A DNA stretch of 26,465 nucleotides from Pseudomonadota bacterium (GCA_023430685.1 JAEYZH010000081.1:1-26465); one strand, 5' to 3'. Shown: positions 15,179 to 22,974, counted from the stretch's first letter. The notes: generated from the letters alone by a model not told the origin. Numbers and translations are program-made.

Positions 15179-15194
15179 TTGAATTGCGGCTGAA
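15179..15194 (-). promoter_or_regulatory. Candidate PhoP-type direct repeat upstream of pepSY-phoP-phoQ
   Basis: On the minus strand TTCAG and TTCAA occur 11 bases apart, in the same orientation as the operon and about 80 bases before the pepSY ATG. Tandem half-sites at an 11-base period are what OmpR-family dimers such as PhoP bind. The half-site differs from the enterobacterial GTTTA, and a clear -10 was not found. Autoregulation is inferred. Confidence 0.35.
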
Positions 15195-15228
15195 CTCGCC
15201 ACGCGGCGCGCCACCGCGGGTGCCGCGT

Positions 15229-16143
15229 TCAATAGACCTCCGCGACGCAGCAGCGCAGGCTGCCGCCGGCTTTTTCGACCTCGCCGAGTTCCGCGGTGCC
15301 GATCGCGAAGCCACTGCGCTCGAGGCGGGCGCGCTGCGCGGGTTCGAGCGCGTCGGCCGCGGTCGTGCTGAACCAGGCGCGATCGGGCGCGAGCGCGATC
15401 GCATTGGCCGAGAACGCGGCCTTCTGCGCGGCATCGAGTTCGACCACGTGGCCGGCGTACACGCTCGCAATCGCTTCCGCGGCGCGTGCATTGCGGAAGC
15501 CGTCGGGCGCGACCAGCGCGGCACGCCCGGCGAGGATCGCGAGCACGACGTTCGCGTGGTACTCGCCCTCGGCCAGCTCGAACGCGAACGTCAGCCGCAG
15601 GCCGAACGCCGCGTGCATCGCGCATGCGCCCGCGAGGTCGCAGCGCTCGGACAGGCCGCAGTAGCCGATGCCGCGCGCGCGGTCGATGCAGAGCGCGCCG
15701 GTGAGTTCGGCCACGCAGGGCAGGCGCGACAGGTCGGTTTCGCGGTAGCCGAGCACGCCGCGGAACCAGCCACGGATGTCGTCTCGCCCGGCTTCGGCCT
15801 GGCGCACCGGATGGCGCATGCTGCCGATCACGAGCTGCCCGGGCGTGGTCGCGAACACGTTGTTCGGGAACATCCCGTCCGGGTGCGCGGGATCGCCCGG
15901 GAACTGGACCGTCGGCACGTCGGCCGCGAGCCGACGCTGCAGCTCGGCGTGCTGGGCCAGTGCGCGCTGCGCGTCCGGCGCCCGCGCGAGGTCCATGTAT
16001 CGGTTGTCGCTCGCCGATTCATGCGCGAGCACGTCGCTGGCCGGCGTGACGAGGAATGCACCGCGCGCGGTCGCGGGCCCGCGCAGCGGGAAGCGCGCGG
16101 GTGACCACGCGGCGAGGAACGCATCGGGATCGGTGACGATCAT
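15229..16143 (-). CDS. Amidinotransferase/arginine-deiminase-superfamily hydrolase (CtlX-like)
   Basis: A 304-residue member of the guanidino-group-modifying (pentein) superfamily. The substrate-binding FPNN motif is at 92-95, the Glu of the E-x-TG motif at about 146-149, the catalytic His at 196 in GEYHANVV, and the nucleophilic Cys298 in GGSLRCC near the C-terminus. Relatives hydrolyse citrulline, arginine or methylated arginines; length and the FPNN motif favour the CtlX-like branch, but the substrate is not certain. The protein is cytoplasmic with no signal peptide. Its ATG overlaps the tag stop by four bases (ATGA), making an unexpected pair of a DNA-repair and a guanidine-hydrolysing enzyme. 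Confidence 0.85.
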   Translation of the reverse strand: MIVTDPDAFLAAWSPARFPLRGPATARGAFLVTPASDVLAHESASDNRYMDLARAPDAQRALAQHAELQRRLAADVPTVQFPGDPAHPDGMFPNNVFATTPGQLVIGSMRHPVRQAEAGRDDIRGWFRGVLGYRETDLSRLPCVAELTGALCIDRARGIGYCGLSERCDLAGACAMHAAFGLRLTFAFELAEGEYHANVVLAILAGRAALVAPDGFRNARAAEAIASVYAGHVVELDAAQKAAFSANAIALAPDRAWFSTTAADALEPAQRARLERSGFAIGTAELGEVEKAGGSLRCCVAEVY

Positions 16144-16724
16144 CGCCTCGCCCCTCCATGCCGGTGGCAGCCGACGAGGTGGTCGTCGACCATGCCGGTC
16201 GCCTGCATGAACGCGTAGCAGATCGTGGGCCCGACGAAGCGGAAGCCGCGCCGGCGCAGGTCCTTGCTCATGCGGTCGGAGGTCGGCGTGGTCGCGGGCA
16301 CCTCGGCAGCGGTGCGCCAACGGTTTCGCACCGGCCTGCCGTCGACGAACGACCACAGGTATGCATCGAGGCTGCCGGCTTCCTCGATCACCGCAAGTGC
16401 AGCACGCGCGTTGCCGCGCACCGACGCGAGCTTGAGCCGGTTGCGGATCAGGCCGGGGTCGGCCATCAGCCGTTCGAGCCGCAGGTCGGTCAGGCGTGCG
16501 CAGCGCCCGATATCGAAGCCGTGGAATACCTCGCGGTAGCGCGCGCGCTTGTCGAGCACGGTGCGCCACGACAGGCCCGCCTGCGCGCCCTCGAGGCAGA
16601 GGAACTCGAACAGCGCGCTGTCCCCGTGCAGCGGAACGCCCCATTCGCGGTCGTGGTACGCGCGCATCGAGTCGCTGCTGCCGGGTCCGGCCCAGCTGCA
16701 ACGGATCAGGCCATCGTCTGCCAT
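16140..16724 (-). CDS. tag: DNA-3-methyladenine glycosylase I
   Basis: This is the base-excision repair enzyme that removes 3-methyladenine. Its 194 residues match the family length. The N-terminus has RCSWAG and YHDREWGVP, followed by LFEFLCLEGAQAGLSW with the conserved Glu45 and Trp53. The structural zinc ligands seen in the Escherichia coli enzyme are present with correct spacing: Cys9, His24, His182 and Cys186 in DHLVGCH. GGAG six bases before the ATG is a good ribosome binding site. The promoter is probably the symmetrical -10 element at 16747-16759. Confidence 0.95.
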   Translation of the reverse strand: MADDGLIRCSWAGPGSSDSMRAYHDREWGVPLHGDSALFEFLCLEGAQAGLSWRTVLDKRARYREVFHGFDIGRCARLTDLRLERLMADPGLIRNRLKLASVRGNARAALAVIEEAGSLDAYLWSFVDGRPVRNRWRTAAEVPATTPTSDRMSKDLRRRGFRFVGPTICYAFMQATGMVDDHLVGCHRHGGARR

Positions 16725-16746
16725 CGCAGGCTCCGCCGAACGAGGC

Positions 16747-16759
16747 GCGTATCATACGC
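16747..16759. promoter_or_regulatory. Symmetric bidirectional -10 element between tag and the EamA gene
   Basis: GCGTATCATACGC is a perfect palindrome around a central C. It presents TATCAT to the plus strand and TATGAT to the minus strand, each matching five of six bases of the sigma-70 -10 consensus. It sits 23 bases from the tag start and about 100 bases from the EamA start. Convincing -35 boxes were not found. Confidence 0.4.
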
Positions 16760-16862
16760 AGGCACGGGCGCAACGCGTGCGGTGCGGTGCGGGCGCAAGC
16801 CGCGTCGACGTGCACGGCGCTGCGCACTTCATTGCCTGCTCCCCGCCGCCACGGTTCCTGCC

Positions 16863-17756
16863 ATGCCCACCTCGTCCCGCTCGCGCGGTGCATTCGCGGC
16901 CCTTGCGATCGTCACGCTGGTCTGGAGCTACAACTGGATCGTGATGAAGCAGGCGCTCGCCTACAGCGGGCCGTTCGCATTCTCCGCGTTGCGCTACCTG
17001 CTCGGCACGCTCGTGCTGTTCGCGGTGCTGCTCGTGCGGCGCGCATCGTTGCGTCCGCCGCCATGGCTGCCGACCGTGATGATCGGCCTCGCGCAGACCA
17101 CCGGTTTCCAGTTGCTGGTGCAATCGGCGCTGGTCGAGGGCGGTGCCGGCCGCACCGCGCTGCTCGCGTACACGATGCCATTCTGGGTCGTGCTGCTCGG
17201 CTGGCTGCTGTACCGCGAACGGCCTTCGGCGCGCCTGTGGAGCGGCCTCGCGATCGCGGCGGCGGGGCTCGTGCTCGTGCTCGAGCCCTGGCACGGTCTC
17301 GGCGGCGCGCGCAGCTCGCTGCTCGCGCTCGCGGGCGGCCTCGCCTGGGCCTGTGGCGTGGTCTGGACCAAGCGGCTGTTCCAGCGCGGCGGGATCAGCG
17401 CGCTCTCGCTGACCGCCTGGCAAATGGCGATCGGCACGCTCGGCGTGGTGGTGGTCGCGCTGCTAGTGCCCGAGCGGACGATCGAATGGACGCCGTGGTT
17501 CATCGGCGCGCTCGCCTACAACGCGCTGCTCGCATCGGGACTGGCGTGGCTGCTGTGGTCGATCGTGGTCGAGCGCCTGCCCGCGAACATCGCGGGACTG
17601 TCCAGCCTCGTGATCCCTGTTGCGGGCATCGGCTTCGCGTGGTGGCTGCTCGGCGAACGCCCGAGCGCCCTCGAGGCGATCGGTATCGCGCTGATCGCGG
17701 CTGCGCTCGCGCTGGTCAGTTGGCGGCCGCGATTCAGCGCAACCCGCGCGCCATGA
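16863..17756 (+). CDS. EamA/DMT-family transporter
   Basis: A 297-residue integral membrane protein made of two EamA repeats, about five spans each (first repeat about 10-140, second about 148-290). Typical landmarks are the N-terminal LVWSYNWIVMKQAL, FSALRYLLGTLVLF at the second span and the second-repeat PVAGIGFAWWLLGERPSALE near the end. Family members export amino acids, metabolites or nucleotide sugars in the inner membrane; the substrate cannot be read here. The ATG lacks a clear ribosome binding site. The last 23 bases overlap the 3' end of the convergent DUF2214 gene. Confidence 0.9.
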   Translation: MPTSSRSRGAFAALAIVTLVWSYNWIVMKQALAYSGPFAFSALRYLLGTLVLFAVLLVRRASLRPPPWLPTVMIGLAQTTGFQLLVQSALVEGGAGRTALLAYTMPFWVVLLGWLLYRERPSARLWSGLAIAAAGLVLVLEPWHGLGGARSSLLALAGGLAWACGVVWTKRLFQRGGISALSLTAWQMAIGTLGVVVVALLVPERTIEWTPWFIGALAYNALLASGLAWLLWSIVVERLPANIAGLSSLVIPVAGIGFAWWLLGERPSALEAIGIALIAAALALVSWRPRFSATRAP

Positions 17757-18183
17757 TCACCGCGGCGAGCGGGATCAGCGCGAGCAGGTGGAGTTCGACC
17801 AGCACGTACGAGCGCACCCGGCGCCACTCGCGCTCGGCGACGCTGGCGCCGGGGTCGGCACGGCGCGCGCGGCGCCAGCGCAGGATCGCGAGCGTCGGCA
17901 CGATCGACATCAGGCCGACCAGCACGAACAGCGTGATCTTCGCGTGGAACACCGGATTGCCTGCATAGAACGCCCAGCCCTTGAGGCCCCAGATCGCGCG
18001 CGCAGCGCCGCTGACCAGCACGAGGCCCGCGAACAGGCCGAACATCGCGTCGGTGCGCGCGAGACGCTCGACGTCGAGCGCGCTCGCGGGCGCCCGCAGC
18101 AGCAGCCATTCCTGCGCGATGGCCCAGGCGAGGCCGAACAGGGCCACGAAGTGCAGGTAGGCGAGAACGGCGTCGGTGATCAT
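17734..18183 (-). CDS. DUF2214 family membrane protein
   Basis: A 149-residue predicted inner-membrane protein with about four spans (7-25, 46-66, 80-100, 127-145). It contains ARTDAMFGLFAGLVLVSG and GNPVFHAKITLFVLVG with a conserved histidine, matching the DUF2214 pattern. Two adjacent ATG codons are possible; the second (18183) has GAGG at a six-base distance, so it is preferred. It lies 22 bases after the dehydratase stop on the same strand, so they are probably co-transcribed. The function is unknown. Confidence 0.85.
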   Translation of the reverse strand: MITDAVLAYLHFVALFGLAWAIAQEWLLLRAPASALDVERLARTDAMFGLFAGLVLVSGAARAIWGLKGWAFYAGNPVFHAKITLFVLVGLMSIVPTLAILRWRRARRADPGASVAEREWRRVRSYVLVELHLLALIPLAAVIMARGLR

Positions 18184-18205
18184 CATGGACCTCGCGAGGC
18201 AATCA

Positions 18206-19177
18206 TCAGGGCTGGGCGGGATGCGTCGATGGCCACGGCAGCGCGTCGAGGTCGACGTTTCCACCGGACAGCACGATGCCGACGCGGCGGCCGGCGAAGC
18301 GCTCGCGCGCGCCGAGCACGGCCGCGAGCGCGATCGCCGAGGACGGTTCGACCACGAGCTTGAGCCGCTGCCACAAGAGCCGCATCGCCGCGACCGTGTC
18401 CGCGTCGTCGACGGTCAGGATCGAGACCGCGTGACGTTGCATCAGTCGCAGGTTGATCGCGCCGAGCAGTCCGCGCAGGCCATCGCAGACGGTGCGTGGT
18501 TCGAGTTCGGTGACGCGTTCGCCGCTGCGCAGAGAGGCGAACGCATCCGCGGCGCCGGTCGGTTCCGCCCCGATCACCGCGATGCCCGGCGCGAGCGCAT
18601 GCGCCGCGATCGCGCTGCCGCTCACGAGCCCGCCGCCGCCGACCGGCGTGACGAGCAGGTCGAGCGGACCGGTCTCGCGCAGCAGTTCGAGCGCTGCGGT
18701 GCCCTGCCCTGCGATCACGCGCGGATCCGCATACGGATGCACGAGCTCGGCGCCGGTTTCGGCGCGTATCGCTTCTGCCGCGGTTTCGCGCGCGGCCAGC
18801 GTCGGAGCGCAGCGATGCAGGGTCGCGCCACAGGCTTCGATCGCCGCGAGCTTGGAACGCACCGCGCCTTCGGGCACGACCACGTGCGCGGGAATGCCGC
18901 GCGTGCGTGCGGCCAGCGCGAGCGCGGCGCCATGGTTGCCCGACGAATGCGTGACGACGCCGCGCGCGGCGGTGGCGGCGTCCAGCGACCACACCGCATT
19001 GCAGGCGCCGCGGAACTTGAACGCGCCCGCGCGTTGCAGGTTCTCGCACTTGAAGTGGAGTTCCGCGCCCGCAAGCGCATCGAGCGAGCGCGAACGCAGC
19101 ACCGGCGTCGCATGCGCATGGGGCGCGATGCGCGCGGCGGCGGCCTCAATCGCGGCGAAATCGGGATCGGCAATCAT
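18206..19177 (-). CDS. PLP-dependent threonine/serine dehydratase or serine racemase-like enzyme
   Basis: A fold-type II PLP enzyme of 323 residues. The Schiff-base lysine is Lys54 in GAFKFRGA. The substrate-binding SSGNHG loop is at 78-83, the phosphate-binding glycine loop GGGG at 180-183 and the pyridine-nitrogen Ser in SGGN at 304-307. The protein lacks the C-terminal ACT-like regulatory domain of biosynthetic IlvA, so it belongs with catabolic threonine dehydratases, serine racemases or hydroxyaspartate ammonia-lyases; the sequence does not separate these. It is cytoplasmic. It is divergent from pepN (114-base gap) and runs into the DUF2214 gene. Confidence 0.9.
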   Translation of the reverse strand: MIADPDFAAIEAAAARIAPHAHATPVLRSRSLDALAGAELHFKCENLQRAGAFKFRGACNAVWSLDAATAARGVVTHSSGNHGAALALAARTRGIPAHVVVPEGAVRSKLAAIEACGATLHRCAPTLAARETAAEAIRAETGAELVHPYADPRVIAGQGTAALELLRETGPLDLLVTPVGGGGLVSGSAIAAHALAPGIAVIGAEPTGAADAFASLRSGERVTELEPRTVCDGLRGLLGAINLRLMQRHAVSILTVDDADTVAAMRLLWQRLKLVVEPSSAIALAAVLGARERFAGRRVGIVLSGGNVDLDALPWPSTHPAQP

Positions 19178-19291
19178 GGTGGCACCGGCGGACTCGAACG
19201 CGAGTGTCGCGCGAATCCGCCCGCGCGGGGAGCCCTCGCGATCGCACCCGTGCGCGCGCGACAATCGGGAACCCCGGTCCGGCAGGTCCCG

Positions 19292-21946
19292 ATGAGCGAC
19301 GCCTTCGCCACCCGTCCCGAGCAGCGGCTCGCGGACTATCGAGCCCCTGCATGGCGCGTGCGCGAGATCGCGCTCGAGTTCGACCTCGACCGCGGCGCGA
19401 CGCAGGTCGATTCGACGCTGCAGCTCGAATGCGACGAGCCCGGCGAGTCGCTGCGCCTCGATGCGGTCGACCTCGAGTTGCTCGCGATCGAAGTGGATGG
19501 GCGCGCGCTCGCAGCCGGCGAGTACCAGGTCGACGCCGACGCGATCCTCGTGCACGGATTGCCGGCGCGCGCGTCGCTGCGCACGCGCGTGCGCATCGCG
19601 CCGGCGCGCAATACCGCCCTGCAGGGCCTCTACGCGAGCGGCGCGCCGGACGCGGGCTTCCTCCTGACCCAGTGCGAGGCCGAGGGCTTTCGACGCATCA
19701 CGCCATTCCCCGACCGCCCCGACGTGCTTGCGCGCTACGAGGTAACACTGCGCGCCGAGCGCGCCCGCTATCCGCTGCTGCTCGCGAACGGCAATCCCGA
19801 TGGCGCCGGCGAGCTTGCGCACGGTCGCCATTGGGCGCGCTTCGTCGATCCGCATCCCAAGCCCTGCTACCTGTTCGCGCTGGTGGCCGGCCGCCTCGAA
19901 ACGCTCGAAGACGCGTTCACCACGGCCGAAGGGCGGCGCGTGCGCCTTTGCATCCATTCGGAAGCCGATTCGATCGGCCGCTGCGGCTGGGCGATGGAAT
20001 GCCTCAAGCAGGCGATGCGCTGGGACGAACGGCGATTCGGCCGCTGCTACGACCTCGACGTGTTCCACGTCGTCGCCACCCACGACTTCACGATGGGCGC
20101 GATGGAGAACAAGGGTCTCAACATCTTCAATGCGCGCTACCTGCTGGCCGATCCCGACTCGGCGACCGACGACGACTACCGGCACGTGCTCGCGGTCGTC
20201 GGCCACGAGTACTTCCACAACTGGAGCGGCAATCGCGTCACCTGCCGCGACTGGTTCCAGCTTTGCCTCAAGGAGGGCCTGACCGTCTACCGCGAGCAGG
20301 AATTCGAATCCGACCTCGCCTCGCGCACGCTCCGCCGGATCGAAGACGTGCGCCTGCTCTGGCGCACGCAGTTCGCGGAGGACGCAGGCCCGCTCGCGCA
20401 TCCGGTGCGCCCCGACCGTTACAGCGAGATCAGCAACTTCTATACCGCGACCGTGTACGAAAAAGGCGCCGAGATCGTGCGCATGCTGGCCAGCGTGCTC
20501 GGCGAGGACGGATTCCGGCGCGGGCTCGACCTCTACTTCGAGCGCCACGACGGGCAAGCGGCGACGGTCGAGCAGTTCCTCGCCGCGCTCGGCGATGCAA
20601 ACCACATCGACCTGTCGCGCTGGCTCGCCTGGTACGCACAGGCGGGCACGCCGGTGCTCGTCGCGCGCGGCCGCCACGATCCCGCGAGACGCTGCTTCGA
20701 GCTGAGCCTCGAGCAATCCACGCCGCCGACGCCGGCCCAGCCGCATGCCGTTGCGCTGCCGATACCGGTCGCGATCGCGCTGTTCGACGTCGACGGGCAG
20801 GCGCTTCCGTTGCGTCTCGCGGGTGAAAGCGGCGTGGCGCCCGTCCGACGCACGCTGCTGCTCGATTCGACCCGTGCGCACTGGCGATTCGAGGGCATCG
20901 ACGCGCCGCCGTCGGCTTCGCTGTTGCGCGGCTATTCGGCGCCGGTGCGACTCGTGCAGGCGCTGGATGCGGATCGGCTCGCGCGCCTCGCGCGCGACGA
21001 CGACGACGGCTTCAATCGCTGGTTCGCGGCGGACACGCTCGCGCGGCGCCTGTTCGCGCAGGCGCTCGCGGGCGCGCCGGAACCGGCCGAGCTCGACGCC
21101 TGGGCCGACGCGGTGCGCGCGGCCGTGGACGACACGTCGATCGATCCGGCGCTCGCGGCCGAGCTGCTGACGCTGCCCGATGCGTCGGCGCTGGCCGAGG
21201 GCCTGGCCGACGTCGATCCCGAGGCCGTGCATCGCGCGCGTGCGCGCATCGAGCAGGCGCTCGCGCAGGCACTGGAAGCTTCGCTGCGCGCGCGCCATGC
21301 GGCCTTGTCGGATGTCGATCCGCGCGCGACCGACGCGGCCACGCGTGCGGCACGTCGGCTTCGCAATGCCTGCCTCGCCGCGCTGTGCCGCGTCGATCCG
21401 GACGCCGGCACGCTCGCGCGCGCGCAGCTTGCGCGCGCGATGAATCTCGGCGACCGGCTCGCCGCGTTGCGCGCGCTGCTCGAATGCGGGGAAGGCGCCG
21501 AGGCCGAGCTCGCGCAGTTCGCCCACGCGCATGCGCACGAGCCGCTGTTGCTCGACAAGTGGTTCATGCTGCAGGCGACCGATCCGCATCCGCATGCGCT
21601 GGAGCGCGTGCAGGTGCTGGTCGCGCACGCACGCTTCCAGTGGCGCAATCCGAACAACGTGCACGCGCTCGTCGGCGCGTTCGCGATGCGCAATCCGCGC
21701 GCGTTCCACCGCGCCGATGGCCAGGGCTACCGTTTCGTCGCCGACGCGCTGCTGCGGATCGACGCGTTGACGCCGCAGGTCGCGGCGCGCATCGCAACCT
21801 CGTTCTCGGGCTGGCGACGCTTCGAATCGGGACGACGCGCCCTGATGCGCGCCGAGCTCGAACGCCTCGCGGCGTCCCCCGCGCTCTCGCCTGACCTCGC
21901 CGACATCCTCGCGCGCTGCCTCAGCGGGATGGATGCGGAAGACTGA
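19292..21946 (+). CDS. pepN: Aminopeptidase N (M1 zinc metallopeptidase)
   Basis: An 884-residue cytoplasmic aminopeptidase close in length to the Escherichia coli enzyme. The exopeptidase motif GAMEN is at 269-273. The zinc site HEYFH is at 305-309, with the third ligand Glu328 in KEGLTVYREQEF. The catalytic Tyr is Tyr389 in TVYEKGAE. All four domains are present: N-terminal beta domain, catalytic domain, small beta domain (about 445-545) and the C-terminal helical superhelix. AGG precedes the ATG at a five-base distance. It removes N-terminal residues during protein turnover. It is monocistronic here; the next gene is on the opposite strand. Confidence 0.97.
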   Translation: MSDAFATRPEQRLADYRAPAWRVREIALEFDLDRGATQVDSTLQLECDEPGESLRLDAVDLELLAIEVDGRALAAGEYQVDADAILVHGLPARASLRTRVRIAPARNTALQGLYASGAPDAGFLLTQCEAEGFRRITPFPDRPDVLARYEVTLRAERARYPLLLANGNPDGAGELAHGRHWARFVDPHPKPCYLFALVAGRLETLEDAFTTAEGRRVRLCIHSEADSIGRCGWAMECLKQAMRWDERRFGRCYDLDVFHVVATHDFTMGAMENKGLNIFNARYLLADPDSATDDDYRHVLAVVGHEYFHNWSGNRVTCRDWFQLCLKEGLTVYREQEFESDLASRTLRRIEDVRLLWRTQFAEDAGPLAHPVRPDRYSEISNFYTATVYEKGAEIVRMLASVLGEDGFRRGLDLYFERHDGQAATVEQFLAALGDANHIDLSRWLAWYAQAGTPVLVARGRHDPARRCFELSLEQSTPPTPAQPHAVALPIPVAIALFDVDGQALPLRLAGESGVAPVRRTLLLDSTRAHWRFEGIDAPPSASLLRGYSAPVRLVQALDADRLARLARDDDDGFNRWFAADTLARRLFAQALAGAPEPAELDAWADAVRAAVDDTSIDPALAAELLTLPDASALAEGLADVDPEAVHRARARIEQALAQALEASLRARHAALSDVDPRATDAATRAARRLRNACLAALCRVDPDAGTLARAQLARAMNLGDRLAALRALLECGEGAEAELAQFAHAHAHEPLLLDKWFMLQATDPHPHALERVQVLVAHARFQWRNPNNVHALVGAFAMRNPRAFHRADGQGYRFVADALLRIDALTPQVAARIATSFSGWRRFESGRRALMRAELERLAASPALSPDLADILARCLSGMDAED

Positions 21947-22034
21947 AGCGAACCGCGCGCACACGGCGAAAGGGCAACGGACGCTGCACCCTTCCCGATG
22001 TGCCCGGCGTGCCCGGATCCTTCTCGTTGACGCC

Positions 22035-22070
22035 AAAAAAAAAACGGGACCGCGCGCAGCGCGGTCCCGT
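22035..22070 (-). terminator. Intrinsic terminator of the 62-residue gene
   Basis: A perfect 12-bp stem (22044-22055 with 22059-22070) closes a GCA loop. On the minus strand it is followed by a run of ten T (A tract 22035-22044), the canonical layout of a strong rho-independent terminator. It lies 31 bases after the 62-residue gene's stop. For pepN on the plus strand only a poor T-rich tail follows, so it probably serves that side less well. Confidence 0.9.
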
Positions 22071-22101
22071 CTTCCCCTGTTCCCACTTCGTGCGTGTTGC
22101 T

Positions 22102-22290
22102 TCAGGCCGGCAGCTTGCTCAGCGCTTCGTTGATGCGGGCGCAGCGCGTTTCGAGCTGGCCGAGCGTGTCGTTCGCTGCGGGCTCGGTCGTGCGCGCACT
22201 GTCGATCGCCATCTCGAGGCGCCCGAGTTCGATCATGAGGTCGTGGCGCAGGAAGAGCGGATTGAAACTCATGCTGGCGATGTTGCTCAT
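22102..22290 (-). CDS. Orphan 62-residue protein with sigma-54 promoter
   Basis: The ATG at 22290 has GGAG at a seven-base distance. The product is 62 residues: a short N-terminal segment (MSNIASMSFNPLFLRHDL) then a helix rich in Leu/Glu/Arg (about 16-34), a polar linker (TTEPAAND) and a second helix with one Cys (Cys50). It is soluble, near neutral to slightly acidic, with no signal peptide. I do not recognise a family. It stands alone, with its own sigma-54-type promoter (22324-22338) and a strong terminator (22035-22070), the signs of a regulated, independently expressed small gene. Two-helix small proteins often bind a partner protein, but this is not shown here. Confidence 0.85.
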   Translation of the reverse strand: MSNIASMSFNPLFLRHDLMIELGRLEMAIDSARTTEPAANDTLGQLETRCARINEALSKLPA

Positions 22291-22323
22291 GACACTACTC
22301 CGTGGATTCCCGAAAGGGGTGGA

Positions 22324-22338
22324 GCAAGTGCCGTGCCA
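22324..22338 (-). promoter_or_regulatory. Sigma-54 (RpoN) -24/-12 promoter of the 62-residue gene
   Basis: On the minus strand the sequence reads TGGCAC, five bases, then TTGC followed by T. This matches the RpoN consensus TGGCAC-N5-TTGCW at every position, with the invariant GG and GC at the required spacing. Transcription would begin about 12 bases downstream, giving a leader of roughly 20 bases that includes the GGAG ribosome binding site. No sigma-70 alternative was seen. Confidence 0.75.
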
Positions 22339-22426
22339 ACCTCTCGTTCACGCGAAACGCGTTGCCAAGCGGGGCCACGCGCGCGCATGATCGCGCCATT
22401 GCGGACATCCTTCGTCCAAAGCTGAC

Positions 22427-22492
22427 GCGACTGCCAGGGGAGAGGCAGCCCTCGACAGGACTTCGCGATCATCGTCACAGTCTGCCAGTCGC
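22427..22492. promoter_or_regulatory. Possible enhancer (UAS) for the sigma-54 promoter
   Basis: GCGACTGCCAG (22427-22437) and CTGCCAGTCGC (22482-22492) form an inverted repeat with 10 of 11 matches, and a CTGCC-N8-GGCAG dyad overlaps the first copy (22431-22448). They lie about 90-155 bases upstream of the -24 element, the usual distance of activator sites for RpoN-dependent genes. No known activator motif was recognised. Confidence 0.3.
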
Positions 22493-22550
22493 GGTTGCAG
22501 CTACCTTGGCGGCTCCGCCGGCCACGCAGCGGCAATCGCCTTCCCGGTCA

Positions 22551-22610
22551 CTGGCGCCCGGCACACGGTCCTCTTGGATTCCCCCTGTTCCTACGACCGC
22601 CGGGCGCCAG
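22551..22610. repeat. Inverted repeat, 12-bp arms
   Basis: CTGGCGCCCGGC (22551-22562) is perfectly complementary to 22599-22610, with a 36-base spacer. It could fold as an RNA stem or act as a REP-like palindromic unit. No T tract follows on either strand. Confidence 0.6.
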
Positions 22611-22735
22611 CCTCTTCCCCGCAACACCGACGACGGACTGCAGCCCGGCCTGCGAGCTTTCGACGTGGGGCGGCGCGTGCCCGCGTTTTCGGGACCTGCG
22701 TGGCAGGTACCGAAGTCGGGCTTCATCCGAGGGGT

Positions 22736-22753
22736 GCGGCCATCGATGGCCGC
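22736..22753. repeat. 18-bp perfect palindrome
   Basis: GCGGCCATCGATGGCCGC is identical to its reverse complement. It is preceded by a small hairpin (ACCTGC-GTG-GCAGGT, 22694-22708). It may be a regulator operator or part of a repeat family. Confidence 0.6.
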
Positions 22754-22842
22754 GTGCGGGCAATGCCGCAGGCGCGATGCGCAGGCTCGCCGGCATCTGA
22801 ACCGACGCAGGCGATCCCGGACGGATCGCAAAAGCAAAGGTG

Positions 22843-22913
22843 CTCCCACCGACGCCGGCCGGCCCCTGAATTCCGGCCTCGACGTGCTCGCATACGCCGC
22901 GCGTCGGTGGGAG
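22843..22913. repeat. REP-like nested inverted repeat
   Basis: CTCCCACCGACGC (22843-22855) is perfectly complementary to 22901-22913. Just inside the left arm lies a second stem, GGCCGG (22857-22862) with CCGGCC (22873-22878). The CTCCCAC/GTGGGAG ends resemble the short palindromes scattered between genes in Xanthomonadales and Pseudomonas genomes; copy number cannot be assessed here. Confidence 0.55.
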
Positions 22914-22974
22914 TGTGCAAGAGCAGCAGCATGTTTCATGCCAGCAACGGCGCGGTCGCGCGCGTCCGCACTGC

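Noticed and set aside
18206..22036. 1276-codon minus-strand frame covering pepN
   Set aside because: Only the last 323 codons (from the ATG at 19177) encode the PLP enzyme; the rest lies opposite pepN, which has all M1 motifs. The upstream extension is a shadow.
22500..22640. Possible cobalamin riboswitch on the minus strand (GGGGGAATCC and GGGAAGGCG are present)
   Set aside because: The conserved B12-box, the core order and spacing do not match, and the gene downstream is not a cobalamin gene.
22430..22760. RNase P RNA, tmRNA or 6S RNA in the structured intergenic region
   Set aside because: The universal RNase P segments (GAGGAAAGTCC and ACAGAACCC), a tRNA-like end or the 6S central bubble pattern were not found on either strand.
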